Origin: Hyphomicrobiales bacterium
Lineage (GTDB): Bacteria > Pseudomonadota > Alphaproteobacteria > Rhizobiales > Rhizobiaceae
Direction: 5' to 3'
Length of the DNA stretch: 64,000 nucleotides
Assembly (NCBI GenBank): GCA_900471605.1
Contig: UCEY01000001.1
Span: 1-64,000 of the forward strand
Position 1 is the first letter of the stretch, and the number at the start of each line of letters is the position of its first letter. The notes under the pieces are model-generated. The model was not told the origin of the DNA and did not search any database. It was given only the letters and a program-made list of their open reading frames with translations. This document shows, one piece after another, positions 37,791 through 47,079 of this stretch. The position numbers were made by a program, and so were the translations under genes.

Positions 37791-37980
37791 ATGGTCCCTT
37801 TCCGGCAACGGGGAGGGCTAAGAGAGAATGCGGTGCGACCCTTTGAGGGTCAATGCCGCGGCTGCCCCCGCAACTGTAGGCGGCGAGCCATTGCCTAAAA
37901 CGGCCGTTCGGCCGTCAAGCCACTGGGAAACCGGGAAGGCAGGCAAATGGCGTCGACCCGCGAGCCAGGAGACCTGCCGT
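37791..37980 (+). promoter_or_regulatory. Cobalamin riboswitch (class I) controlling the DUF1636-cobW-cobN operon
   Basis: Class I aptamer on the plus strand: GAATGCGGTG (37826 on), GGCTGCCCCCGCAACTGT (37858-37876), GGCGAGCC, GCCACTGGGAAACCGGGAAGG (37918-37939) and GCGAGCCAGGAGACCTGCC (37960-37978). About 120 bases of leader separate it from the first start codon, including a GC-rich segment that could form the expression platform. Mirror partner of the leftward riboswitch. Confidence 0.97.
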
Positions 37981-38099
37981 CCGACAATTCTGCTTCACCG
38001 GGCGGGGTGCTCCGGAGGAAGTTTCTCGATCACCGCAGGGGGTTTTGGCCTCCTGCTCCGCGCCCCGATTTTCGACCCCGGCGGGAACGCGGCTGACCG

Positions 38100-38510
38100 A
38101 TGAGTGACCTCCGACCAGATGATCCGGCAAGCGGCAACCCGGCCGATGTTACGATCTTCGTCTGCACCAACTGCCGCGACGAGTCTGATAGCGAAATCCG
38201 GCCCGGCATCGCGCTGATCGCGGCGCTGCGTGAAGCCGCCGCCGGCAAGCCGCTCGCGGTCAAGCCCGTCACCTGCCTTGCCAATTGCGAAAAGAGCCCG
38301 AGCGCGGCCTTCAACCACCGCAGCGGCTGGTCCTATGTCTTCGGCCATCTGTCGCTCGACAATGTCGATGACATCGTTACCGGGGCGATGATGCTGGCCG
38401 AGGACGAGCGCGGTTTCCTTCCCCTTCGCGGCCGCCCGGCCTGCCTGCGCGGCAAGGGCATGACGGCCCGCATTCCACCCTTTCATCATCACGAGGACAT
38501 GCCATCATGA
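38100..38510 (+). CDS. DUF1636 protein, thioredoxin-like [2Fe-2S] candidate
   Basis: A 136-residue protein with C22-X2-C25 (FVCTNC) and C59-X3-C63 (VTCLANC), the cysteine spacing of thioredoxin-fold [2Fe-2S] ferredoxins, and a C-terminal HHH. DUF1636 is recurrent in alphaproteobacterial cob clusters but has no established role. It is the first gene after the rightward B12 riboswitch and overlaps cobW by 4 bp, so it is made only when cobalamin is low. An electron carrier for CobG or cobalt reduction, or a metal carrier for CobW/CobN, are reasonable ideas. Confidence 0.85.
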   Translation: MSDLRPDDPASGNPADVTIFVCTNCRDESDSEIRPGIALIAALREAAAGKPLAVKPVTCLANCEKSPSAAFNHRSGWSYVFGHLSLDNVDDIVTGAMMLAEDERGFLPLRGRPACLRGKGMTARIPPFHHHEDMPS

Positions 38511-39544
38511 GCGTTTCGTTCGACCGCGTTCCCTGCACCGTCGTCACCGGGTTTCTGGGAGCCGGCAAGACCACGCTGATCCGCAACCTGATCGAGAACC
38601 TCAAGGGCAAGCGGCTGGCGATCATCGTCAACGAGTTCGGCGATGTCGGCATCGATGGCGACGTACTGAAGGGCTGCGGCATCGAAAGCTGCCCCGAGGA
38701 CAACATCATCGAACTCGCCAACGGCTGCATCTGCTGCACCGTGGCGGATGATTTCGTGCCGGCGATCGACCAGATCCTGGCCATCGAACCGCGTGTCGAC
38801 CACATCCTCATCGAGACCTCCGGCCTCGCGCTGCCAAAACCGCTCGTCCAGGCCTTCCAGTGGCCGGACGTCAAGGCGCGCGTGACGGTGGATGGCGTCA
38901 TTGCCGTGGTCGATGGGCTGGCGCTTGCCGAAGGCCGCGTTGCCGACGACCACGAGGCGCTCGAAGCCCAGCGGCAGGCGGACGGCTCGATCGATCACGA
39001 CGATCCGGTCGAGGAAGTGTTCGAGGACCAGGTCGCCTGCGCCGACATGATCGTGCTCACCAAGAGCGACCTTCTCGACGTCGCCGGCCTTGCCACCGCC
39101 AAAGACCGCGTCTCCGCCCATCTGCCGCGCGCCGTCAAGATCGTCTCGGCCGCCAACGGCGCCATCGACCCGGCCGTGCTGATCGGGCTCGGCCTTGCCG
39201 TCGAGGACGATATCGAAAACCGCAAGACCCATCACGACGACGAACTGGATCACGATCACGACGATTTCGACAGTTTCGTCGTCGATCTGGCCGCGGTAGC
39301 CGATGCCGAGAGCCTCGCAGCCCGCATCTCCGCCACGGCGGAAGCAGAGAATGTGTTGCGCATAAAAGGCTTCGTGGAAGTCGCGAACAAGCCGATGCGC
39401 CTGCAGGTCCAGGCGGTAGGATCGCGGGTGAACCACTATTTCGACCGCGCCTGGGCGCCGGGCGAAACGCGGGCGAGCCGCCTCGTCGTCATCGGCGAAA
39501 AGGGCATCGACCGCGCCGCGATCGAAAGGATGCTGGCCGCCTGA
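38507..39544 (+). CDS. cobW: Cobalt-delivery GTPase CobW
   Basis: A 345-residue COG0523 G3E GTPase thought to supply Co(II) to the CobNST chelatase. Walker A GFLGAGKT at residues 15-22, the metal-binding CxCC motif at C74-C76-C77, the ETSGL segment, TKSDLL guanine specificity motif, and a His/Asp-rich internal stretch (HHDDELDHDHDD, about 244-255) that may buffer metal. C-terminal CobW_C domain. Sits between DUF1636 (4-bp overlap) and cobN (30-bp gap). Confidence 0.95.
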   Translation: MSVSFDRVPCTVVTGFLGAGKTTLIRNLIENLKGKRLAIIVNEFGDVGIDGDVLKGCGIESCPEDNIIELANGCICCTVADDFVPAIDQILAIEPRVDHILIETSGLALPKPLVQAFQWPDVKARVTVDGVIAVVDGLALAEGRVADDHEALEAQRQADGSIDHDDPVEEVFEDQVACADMIVLTKSDLLDVAGLATAKDRVSAHLPRAVKIVSAANGAIDPAVLIGLGLAVEDDIENRKTHHDDELDHDHDDFDSFVVDLAAVADAESLAARISATAEAENVLRIKGFVEVANKPMRLQVQAVGSRVNHYFDRAWAPGETRASRLVVIGEKGIDRAAIERMLAA

Positions 39545-39574
39545 TAGGCCGTAGGAAAGCAGTCTGAGAAAAGG

Positions 39575-42500
39575 ATGCATATACTCGCCACCACATCGTC
39601 GTCGCTCGACGACCTGATCGAACCGGTCGACCTCAACCAGTCGCCGGCCGATGTGGTGGTGCTGTCCTTTTCCGGCAGCGATTTGAACGGTGTTTCGGCC
39701 GCTTGGGACAGCGCGCATCCGGCAAGCGATGAGGCCGGCCTCGCCGCAACGCTGCGCCTGACCAACCTCTCCGATCTCCGCCACCCGATGTCCGTGGACC
39801 TGTGGATCGAGAAGACGGCCGCCCGGGCCAAGGTCATCCTCGTGCGCATCCTTGGCGGCTACGATCGATGGTCCTATGGCGTCGAGGAGCTTTCGCGGCT
39901 CGCACGTGCCAGAAAGATCGCACTTGCCTTGCTGCCCGGCGAATGCAGCATCCGCGACGAGCGGCTGGCCGAAGCATCGACGGTTTCGCCAGATCAGCTT
40001 TCCGCGATCCTCGCCTGCTTTCGCGAGGGCGGCCCGGACAATATGCGGCTTCTCGCCAGACGGCTTGCCGCCTTCGCGGCGGGAAAGGCAACCGCCGACA
40101 AGGTCGACATCCTTCCCGCGGCAATGCCGATGCCGAAAGCCGGTTTCTACAGGCCGGCAGAAGGCATCGTCGCAGCCGCCGATCTCCTTTCGAGCTTTGC
40201 GCCGGATGCGCCACGCCTGCCGATCCTCTTCTACCGCTCGATGCTGCTCGCCAATGATGCCGCACCGATCGACGCGCTATTCGAACTATTGGCGCAACGC
40301 GGCTTCGCACCCATGCCGATCTTCGTGAGCGGGCTCAAGGATGCGGAAGCCCTGGCATTCGTCGAACAGGCAATCCTGGATCTCGATCCCGCGGCGATCC
40401 TTTCGACCACCGCCTTTGCGAGCGGCACGGACGGGAACGGCGACACGATTTTCGACCGCACCGGCGTGCCCGTTTTCCAGATCGTCGTCGCCACCACGCG
40501 GCGCGAAGGCTGGGCGGAAAACCGGCGTGGCCTCAACCCCGCCGACCTCGCCATGCATGTCGTCCTGCCCGAACTCGACGGGCGCATCTTGGCCGGCGCG
40601 ATTTCCTTCAAGGCGGGCGAAAATTCCGCAAACCTCGTCAACCAGCCGGAACCGGATCGGGTAAAACAGGTCACCGACCGCATCGGTGCTTTCCTGCGCC
40701 TGAAGGCGACGCCCCGCGCTGAACGCAGGATCGTCATCCTGATGCCGGATTACCCGAGCGCGCCGGGGCGCACCGGTTATGCCGTCGGCCTGGACGTGCC
40801 GGAAAGCGTGCTGGCGATGCTGCATGCATTGTCGGTAGCCGGCTATGGTGTTTCGGATATTCCCGAGGACGCGCGGGCCCTTCTGGATCGCCTGAGCGCC
40901 AGGTCCGCCAGCCACGCATCCGCCGCCTACCGCTCCACAGCGGCAGCGGAGGCGGCGTGGGGGGCGCCTGACGCGGATCAGGACCTGGAGGATGGCGCTT
41001 TCCGTTTTCGCGCTGCAAGCTTCGGCAACATCACCGTCGCACTCGCCCCCGATCGCGGCCGCGATGCCGATCGCCGCGCCGATTACCACAGCCCGGACCT
41101 CCCCCCGCGCCACGCCCTGATCGCCTTCGGCCAATGGATGCGCGAGACGCTGGATGCTCATGCGATCGTCCACGTGGGCGCGCACGGCACGCTCGAATGG
41201 CTGCCCGGGAAGACCGTGGCGCTGTCGCAGGAATGCTTCCCCGAGATCGTCACCGGCGGCCTGCCGGTCATATATCCATTCATCGTTTCCAACCCGGGCG
41301 AGGCGGCGGTCGCCAAGCGGCGGATCGCTGCCGTGACCATCGGCCATCTGCCGCCGGTTCTGGCCGGCGCCGGCCTTTCCGACGAACAGAAGAAGCTCGA
41401 ACTGCTGGTCGATGAATATGCCCAGGCCGATGGGCTCGATCGCCGCCGCCGCGACCGCCTGGCAAAGCTGATCGTCGAGACCGCGCGCGATACAGGCCTG
41501 GCCGGCGAAGCCGGCGTTTCGAACAACGACGATCCGGATACGGCGCTCACCCGCATCGACGCCTTTCTCTGCGACCTCAAGGACTTTTCGATCAAGGACG
41601 GCCAGCACGTTCTCGGGCAGGCCGCGCCCGGCGATGACGATCCTCTGCGGCTCCAAAGCGCCGAGGGGGAACGCCAGGCCCTGCTCGACGCATTGGACGG
41701 CAAGCACATCCGTCCCGGTCCCTCCGGCGCCCCCGCCCGCGGCCGCCGCGACGTGATGCCGACCGGCCGCAACCTCTTCGCCAGCGATCCTCGAACCCTG
41801 CCGACGCCCACCGCCTTCGAACTCGGCAAACGGGCGGCCGACGAAATCCTGCGGCGGTATCTCCAGGATCACGGCGACTGGCCGAAAAGCCTGGTGTTCG
41901 ATCTCTGGGGCAGTGCATCCCTGCGCAGCGGCGGCGAGGAAGTCGCCCAGGTGCTGGCGCTGATGGGCGCCAAACCGGTGCAGGACATGGCGACGGGCCG
42001 GATCACCGGCATCGAAGTGCTGCCGCCGGCAGCGCTCGGCCGCCCGCGCGTCGATGTCACGCTCCGGATTTCCGGCCTGTTCCGCGATATGTTTCCCGCC
42101 CTGATCGCCCTGCTCGACGCCGCCATGCGTGCCATCGCCACCCGCGAGGAAGCGCCGGGCGACAATCCTCTTGCGGAAGAGACAGCCAGGCTCGGACACC
42201 TGCCGCCCCGCATCTTCGGCTCGGCGCCCGGCACCTACGGCTCCGGCATCGAGGAAAAGCTCGCGGAGGGCAGCTGGGGCGAACGCGAGGAGCTCGGCCG
42301 CCTCTATCTCGACGCCACCAGCCATGCCTTCGGCGGGGCGGAGGGCGACGCCAGCCCTGTGCCCGGCCAGTTCGCAAACCGCATCGAGATGGCCGATCTT
42401 CTCGTCCATACCGGCGACGATCCCAGCCGCGACCTGCTGGACGGTTCGGCCGATGTCGCCTTCATCGGCGGATTTTCGGCGGCCGTGGCAGCGCTCGGCG

Positions 42501-42910
42501 GCAAGGCGGATGTGATCGCCCTCGACACGACCGACCCGCAAAAACCCCGCGCCCGCTCGATTTCCGAGGCCGTGACCCGGGTGGTGCGCGCCCGCGCCAT
42601 CAACCCGCGCTTCATCGCCGGCCAGATGCGCCACGGCCCGCGTGGCGCCGCCGAACTGGTGGAGACCGTCGACCGGCTGATCGGCTTTGCCGAGACCACC
42701 CATGCCATCCCGCAATCGTTGATCGAAGCGACTTACGATGCATATCTCGGCGACGATTCCGTCCGCGACTTCCTGCTGAGCCAGAACCCGGAAGGCGCAC
42801 GCTTCATGGGCGAACGGTTCCGCTCCGCGCTTCGCCGCGGCCTCTGGCACCCGCGCCGCAACGCGGTGGATGCCGAACTCGAAATGCTCACCCGGGAGAA
42901 GGTCGCATGA
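39575..42910 (+). CDS. cobN: Cobaltochelatase large subunit CobN (compact form)
   Basis: The substrate-binding subunit of the ATP-dependent aerobic cobaltochelatase CobNST, inserting Co(II) into hydrogenobyrinic acid a,c-diamide. Recognised by the family blocks YHSPDLPPRHALIAF, HVGAHGTLEWLPGK, YPFIVSNPGEAAVAKRR and RPRVDVTLRISGLFRDMFP. At 1111 residues it is about 150 shorter than rhizobial CobN proteins I know (about 1260-1280). The missing part maps to a linker near residues 690-720, where the usual long variable segment is replaced by about 30 residues before GPSGAPARGR. The frame is intact, so this is a compact variant. CobS and CobT are not in the window. Overlaps cobG by 4 bp. Confidence 0.95.
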   Translation: MHILATTSSSLDDLIEPVDLNQSPADVVVLSFSGSDLNGVSAAWDSAHPASDEAGLAATLRLTNLSDLRHPMSVDLWIEKTAARAKVILVRILGGYDRWSYGVEELSRLARARKIALALLPGECSIRDERLAEASTVSPDQLSAILACFREGGPDNMRLLARRLAAFAAGKATADKVDILPAAMPMPKAGFYRPAEGIVAAADLLSSFAPDAPRLPILFYRSMLLANDAAPIDALFELLAQRGFAPMPIFVSGLKDAEALAFVEQAILDLDPAAILSTTAFASGTDGNGDTIFDRTGVPVFQIVVATTRREGWAENRRGLNPADLAMHVVLPELDGRILAGAISFKAGENSANLVNQPEPDRVKQVTDRIGAFLRLKATPRAERRIVILMPDYPSAPGRTGYAVGLDVPESVLAMLHALSVAGYGVSDIPEDARALLDRLSARSASHASAAYRSTAAAEAAWGAPDADQDLEDGAFRFRAASFGNITVALAPDRGRDADRRADYHSPDLPPRHALIAFGQWMRETLDAHAIVHVGAHGTLEWLPGKTVALSQECFPEIVTGGLPVIYPFIVSNPGEAAVAKRRIAAVTIGHLPPVLAGAGLSDEQKKLELLVDEYAQADGLDRRRRDRLAKLIVETARDTGLAGEAGVSNNDDPDTALTRIDAFLCDLKDFSIKDGQHVLGQAAPGDDDPLRLQSAEGERQALLDALDGKHIRPGPSGAPARGRRDVMPTGRNLFASDPRTLPTPTAFELGKRAADEILRRYLQDHGDWPKSLVFDLWGSASLRSGGEEVAQVLALMGAKPVQDMATGRITGIEVLPPAALGRPRVDVTLRISGLFRDMFPALIALLDAAMRAIATREEAPGDNPLAEETARLGHLPPRIFGSAPGTYGSGIEEKLAEGSWGEREELGRLYLDATSHAFGGAEGDASPVPGQFANRIEMADLLVHTGDDPSRDLLDGSADVAFIGGFSAAVAALGGKADVIALDTTDPQKPRARSISEAVTRVVRARAINPRFIAGQMRHGPRGAAELVETVDRLIGFAETTHAIPQSLIEATYDAYLGDDSVRDFLLSQNPEGARFMGERFRSALRRGLWHPRRNAVDAELEMLTREKVA

Positions 42911-44220
42911 CATCGCTCTCCCTCGATCGGAATACGCTGGATATGCGCCGCGGTGCCTGCCCCGCTCTGTCGGCTCCGATGATGACTGGCGACGGGCTTC
43001 TCGCCCGCGTCGCCCTGACCGAGGCGATCACGCCCGCACAGCTGGCTGAACTCTGCCGGCTGGCACGACGCCATGGAAACGGCATTCTCGATATTTCCGC
43101 CCGCGGCAACCTGCAGGTCCGGGGATTGAGCGAGGCCTCGGCCCCGATTCTCGATGCCGATGTCAGGGCCCTGAACCTGCCGTTGCGCGATGGCCTCGCG
43201 GTCGAAACCCCACCTTTGGCCGGGATCGACGAAACCGAGATCGCCGACCCGAACCCGATAGCCGAAGCGATCCGCCAAGGCGCGCGGGAGATCGCAGGCC
43301 TCGCTCCCAAAATGTCGGTGGTGGTGGACGGTGGTGGCCAGCTCCGGCTTTCCGATCTTCTCGCCGATATCCGGCTCGTCGCCGTTTCCACCGGGCAAGG
43401 CACAGGCTGGGTACTGCTTCTGGGCGGCACGGAAACAACAGGCCGCATTTTCAATGTTTTACGTGAAACAGATGCGATCGCGGCGACGCTGGAACTGCTG
43501 CACAAGCTTTCAGCGATGGGAACCACGGCGCGCGGCCGTGACCTCGCGACCGGGCTGCCGAAGAATGGCGCCGCCCGTCCCGCCGCCTCGCCTTTCGGAA
43601 ACTTCCACGTTTCCGAAAATCTTTTCGCAGCAGGCGTCGGCCCGGCCTTCGGGCAGGCGAGCGCCGAGGATCGGATCGCTCTTTGCGACGAAGCCGAACG
43701 GCTGGGAATACGATCCCTGAAACCGGCCTTCGACCACTCGCTGCTGTTTTTCGCCACGCAGACCGCCTGTGAAGCGCTCATCGCCTTTGCCGGTAACAAT
43801 GGCTTCGTCACCTCACCGAGCGATCCGCGTTCGGCCATCGCCGCCTGCCCTGGAAGCCCCGCCTGCAATTCCGCAGCCATCGCCACCCACGACCTTGCCG
43901 CGAAGGCGGCAGAGGATTGCGGCGACCTGCTGGACGGCTCGTTCAGGCTGCACGTGACCGGATGCCCCAAGGGCTGCGCCCATCCCGAACCCTCGGCGCT
44001 CGCTCTTTGCGGGACGAACGACGGCCTTTCGCTGGTCACGCAGGGAAAAGCATCCGCCGAGCCCTTTGCCTCGGTCGCTTTTGCCGATACCAACAACTCC
44101 CTTCGCCGCCTCGCCGATCTCGTCCGCAACGAGCGGCAGGCCGGCGAAAATTCCGCCGCCTGCCTTGCCCGGTTGGGACCGCGCCGGCTTGCTGCGGCCG
44201 TTATGTCAGGACGACCATGA
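42907..44220 (+). CDS. cobG: Precorrin-3B synthase CobG
   Basis: A 437-residue sulfite/nitrite-reductase-like monooxygenase that uses O2 to form the C20-hydroxylactone precorrin-3B, marking the aerobic pathway. The iron-sulfur ligands are C314, C320, C353 and C357 (CPGSPAC and CPKGC). Two ferredoxin-like half domains (starting RRGACPALSAPMMTGDGLL) precede each catalytic repeat. Overlaps cobN and cobH by 4 bp each (ATGA). Confidence 0.94.
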   Translation: MTSLSLDRNTLDMRRGACPALSAPMMTGDGLLARVALTEAITPAQLAELCRLARRHGNGILDISARGNLQVRGLSEASAPILDADVRALNLPLRDGLAVETPPLAGIDETEIADPNPIAEAIRQGAREIAGLAPKMSVVVDGGGQLRLSDLLADIRLVAVSTGQGTGWVLLLGGTETTGRIFNVLRETDAIAATLELLHKLSAMGTTARGRDLATGLPKNGAARPAASPFGNFHVSENLFAAGVGPAFGQASAEDRIALCDEAERLGIRSLKPAFDHSLLFFATQTACEALIAFAGNNGFVTSPSDPRSAIAACPGSPACNSAAIATHDLAAKAAEDCGDLLDGSFRLHVTGCPKGCAHPEPSALALCGTNDGLSLVTQGKASAEPFASVAFADTNNSLRRLADLVRNERQAGENSAACLARLGPRRLAAAVMSGRP

Positions 44221-44846
44221 ACAGTTACGATTACATCCGCGAAGGCGACGCGATCTACGAAAAGTCCTTCGCCATCATCCGTGAGGAAGCGGACCTTTCG
44301 CCCTTCTCCTCGGAACAGGCCGAGATCGCGGTACGCATGATCCATGCCTGCGGGCTGGTCGAGGCGGCTCAGCATTTCCGCTTCTCCAGGGATTTCGTGG
44401 CCCATGCGCGCGGCGCGCTGCATGCCGGCAAACCGATCTATTGCGACGCCGAAATGGTGGCCCATGGCATAACCCGCGCCCGCCTGCCGGCTCATAACCC
44501 GGTGATCTGCACGCTGCGCGACAGCCGCACCATCGAACTTGCAAAAACGCTCGGCAACACCCGCTCGGCGGCAGCCCTCGACCTCTGGGACGATCTGGAG
44601 GGCTCGGTCGTCGCGATCGGCAATGCGCCGACCGCGCTGTTCCGCCTGCTCGAAATGCTGGACGCCGGCGCGCCGCGGCCTGCCGCGATCATCGGCATGC
44701 CGGTCGGTTTCGTCGGCGCGGCGGAATCCAAGGAAGCGCTGATGGAAGCGACGCTCGGCATTCCCTATGCGATCGTGCGCGGCCGCATGGGCGGCTCGGC
44801 GATGACGGCGGCCTGCGTCAACGCGCTGGCGAGGGCCGGACTGTGA
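44217..44846 (+). CDS. cobH: Precorrin-8X methylmutase CobH
   Basis: A 209-residue enzyme moving the methyl from C11 to C12 to give hydrogenobyrinic acid. Typical blocks are YIREGDAIYEKSFAIIREE, RMIHACG, RDSRTIELAK-like region, IGNAPTALFRLLE and GMPVGFVGAAESKEAL. The ATG at 44217 overlaps the cobG stop; the same frame is open further upstream inside cobG but without homology. Followed by cobI through a GTGA overlap. Confidence 0.95.
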   Translation: MNSYDYIREGDAIYEKSFAIIREEADLSPFSSEQAEIAVRMIHACGLVEAAQHFRFSRDFVAHARGALHAGKPIYCDAEMVAHGITRARLPAHNPVICTLRDSRTIELAKTLGNTRSAAALDLWDDLEGSVVAIGNAPTALFRLLEMLDAGAPRPAAIIGMPVGFVGAAESKEALMEATLGIPYAIVRGRMGGSAMTAACVNALARAGL

Positions 44847-45583
44847 ACGCCGCACTCCTCAAGGGCAAGCTCACCGGCGTCGGCACCGGCCCTGGCGATC
44901 CCGAGTTGCTGACGCTGAAGGCAGTGCGCGCCATCAGCGAAGCGGATGTGGTCGCCTTCTTCTGCAAGAAGGGCTCGAGTGGCAACGGCCGCGCCATCGT
45001 CGAGGCGCATATCCGTCCGGGCACGCTCGAACTGCCGCTGGTCTATCCGGTCACGGTCGAGACCCACAAGGACGAGGCCGATTATCGCGGCCCGATCTCC
45101 GATTTCTTCGATCGCTCCGCAAACGACATCGCCACCCTTCTCGATGCCGGCAAGAATGTCGCTGTGCTGAGCGAAGGCGATCCGCTGTTCTACGGATCCT
45201 ACATGCACCTGCATGTGCGGCTGGCCGATCGTTATCACGCGGAAGTCGTCGCGGGCGTCACCGCCATGTCCGGCTGCTGGTCGATGACCGGAATGCCGCT
45301 GGTTCAGGGCGACGATATCTTGAGCGTGCTGCCCGGCACCCTGGCCGAAGAAAAGCTTGCGGAACGGCTGGCAAACACCGATGGCGCGGTGATCATGAAG
45401 GTCGGCCGCAACCTGCCGAAGATCCGCCGGGCACTCGCCTCGGTCGGCAAGCTGTCCGGAGCGCTCTACGTGGAGCGCGGCACGATGGCGAACGGCATGG
45501 CGCAGCGGCTGGAAGAGCGCGACGAGAGCCCCGCTCCCTATTTCTCGATCGTCCTCGTGCCCGGCTGGAAGGCCCGGCCATGA
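44843..45583 (+). CDS. cobI: Precorrin-2 C20-methyltransferase CobI
   Basis: A 246-residue SAM-dependent tetrapyrrole methylase. GVGTGPGDPELLTLKA at the N-terminus, SEGDPLFYGSY, and the VVAGVTAMSGCW segment form the cofactor site of the family. GTG start overlapping the cobH stop by 4 bp; its own stop overlaps cobJ by 4 bp. Confidence 0.95.
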   Translation: MNAALLKGKLTGVGTGPGDPELLTLKAVRAISEADVVAFFCKKGSSGNGRAIVEAHIRPGTLELPLVYPVTVETHKDEADYRGPISDFFDRSANDIATLLDAGKNVAVLSEGDPLFYGSYMHLHVRLADRYHAEVVAGVTAMSGCWSMTGMPLVQGDDILSVLPGTLAEEKLAERLANTDGAVIMKVGRNLPKIRRALASVGKLSGALYVERGTMANGMAQRLEERDESPAPYFSIVLVPGWKARP

Positions 45584-46347
45584 CGGGTGGCTCGCTGACC
45601 GTCGTCGGCCTCGGCCCCGGCAATCCGGACCAGATGACGCCGGAAGCTCTCGCCGCAGTGGCCGCCGCGAAGGACTTCTTCGGCTATTTCCCCTATATCG
45701 ACAGACTGAACCTCCGGCCCGACCAACGCCGCCACGCATCCGACAACCGGGAAGAGCTGGCGCGCGCGCGCGCCGCGCTCGAAATGGCGGCAGGCGGTGG
45801 CAGGGTCTGTGTCGTCTCGGGTGGCGATCCCGGCGTATTCGCCATGGCAGCCGCGGTCTGCGAGGCGATCGACGAAGGCCCGGCCGCTTGGCGCGAAATC
45901 GATATTTCCGTCGTGCCGGGCATCACCGCAATGCTGGCCGTGGCGGCCAGGGCCGGCGCACCGCTCGGCCATGATTTCTGCGCCATCTCGCTTTCGAACA
46001 ATCTGAAACCCTGGGACGTGATCGAGAAGCGCCTGATCGCCGCAGCCACCGCCGGTTTCGTGATGGCCTTCTACAATCCGGTCAGCAAGGCACGCCCGCA
46101 TCAGCTGGCCGAAGCCTTCGATATTCTGCGCGCCCACCTGCCCGGCACCGTGCCGGTGATCTTCGGCCGCGCGGCCGGCCGGCCCGACGAGGTTATCCGC
46201 ATCGTGCCACTCGCGGAAGCGGCGAGCGGTATGGCCGATATGGCGACCTGCGTCATCGTCGGTACGGCGGAGACCCGGCTGATCGAGCGGGAAGACCGGC
46301 GCCCGATCGTTTATTCGCCGCGTTATTTTAAGGGCGGCGGCGCATGA
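45580..46347 (+). CDS. cobJ: Precorrin-3B C17-methyltransferase CobJ
   Basis: A 255-residue SAM-dependent methylase that methylates C17 and drives ring contraction to precorrin-4. [57 protein letters not shown]-type block and [11 protein letters not shown] are characteristic. Ends inside the 3' end of the inverted cobK gene (25-bp overlap), which interrupts the plus-strand series. Confidence 0.95.
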   Translation: [255 protein letters not shown]

Positions 46348-47078
46348 TCGAGCCAGGCGAGCATCTCCTCGACGGTTTCGACGGACGGCACATCCGGCAG
46401 CTCCGGACGGCGGATCAGGATGACCTCGATACCGAGTTCACGCGCGGCGGCGATCTTGCCGTAGCTCGCCGGCCCACCACTATTCTTGGCGACAATAACC
46501 TCGATGCCATGGTCCTGCAGAAGCCGAGCCTCGTCCGCCTGCCTGAAAGGGCCGCGCTCGGTCAGATAGACCGCGTTCGGGACGGTAAGCGGCGGCTCGA
46601 CCGGATCGACGCTGCGGACCAGGTAATCGTGCTGCGGAGCTGCCTCGAAGGGCAGAAGCTCCTGCCGGCCAAGCGTCAGGAAGGCTTTTCGCGGATCAGG
46701 CCCCAGGGCGTTGACCGCATCGGCGACACTCTCGACTTCCGTCCATCGATCGCCGGGCTGCGGCAGCCAGGGCGAACGCCGCAGAGCGACAATCGGAACG
46801 CCGGAAATTTCGGCAGCCTGGGCGGCATTGCGGGAAATCCGCGCCGCATAGGGATGCGTCGCGTCGATCAGGATGGAGACGCCTTTTTGCCGGAGGTAAG
46901 CGGCAAGCCCCTCGGCACCGCCGAAGCCGCCGACACGCACCGGCACCGGTTGTTCGGCCGGCGCGCGGGTACGACCGGCAAGCGACAGCTCGACGGCAAA
47001 CCGTGGATCGCCGGCAAGCTTTCCGGCCAGAGCGCGCGCTTCCGCCGTGCCGCCGAGAATGAGGATGGAGTGTTGCAA
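46323..47078 (-). CDS. cobK: Precorrin-6A reductase CobK
   Basis: A 251-residue NADPH-dependent reductase of the CobK/CbiJ family: SILILGGTAEARALA at the N-terminus, DATHPYAARISRNA and VAKNSGG are diagnostic. The start is inferred to be a TTG at 47078 because AGGAGG lies four bases upstream and homology begins at once; longer in-frame extensions upstream have no homology. It is inverted relative to its neighbours: its 3' end overlaps cobJ by 25 bp, and its start lies two bases from the ATG of cobL, with its ribosome-binding site inside the first codons of cobL. Confidence 0.93.
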   Translation of the reverse strand: MQHSILILGGTAEARALAGKLAGDPRFAVELSLAGRTRAPAEQPVPVRVGGFGGAEGLAAYLRQKGVSILIDATHPYAARISRNAAQAAEISGVPIVALRRSPWLPQPGDRWTEVESVADAVNALGPDPRKAFLTLGRQELLPFEAAPQHDYLVRSVDPVEPPLTVPNAVYLTERGPFRQADEARLLQDHGIEVIVAKNSGGPASYGKIAAARELGIEVILIRRPELPDVPSVETVEEMLAWLDHAPPPLK

Positions 47079-47079
47079 G

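Larger units (their letters stand above)
37559..37940. repeat. Perfect 44-bp inverted repeat shared by the two riboswitches
   Basis: Bases 37559-37602 are the exact reverse complement of 37897-37940. The repeat covers the conserved GCCACTGGGAAACCGGGAAGGC block and also the normally variable arm ACGGCC-GTTC-GGCCGT before it. The aptamer sequence on both sides diverges quickly, so identity here exceeds what the conserved core requires. Confidence 0.95.

Noticed and set aside
41600-41760. A frameshift or deletion that would make cobN a pseudogene
   Set aside because: The frame is continuous and the family motifs on both sides are in register; only a variable linker is short.
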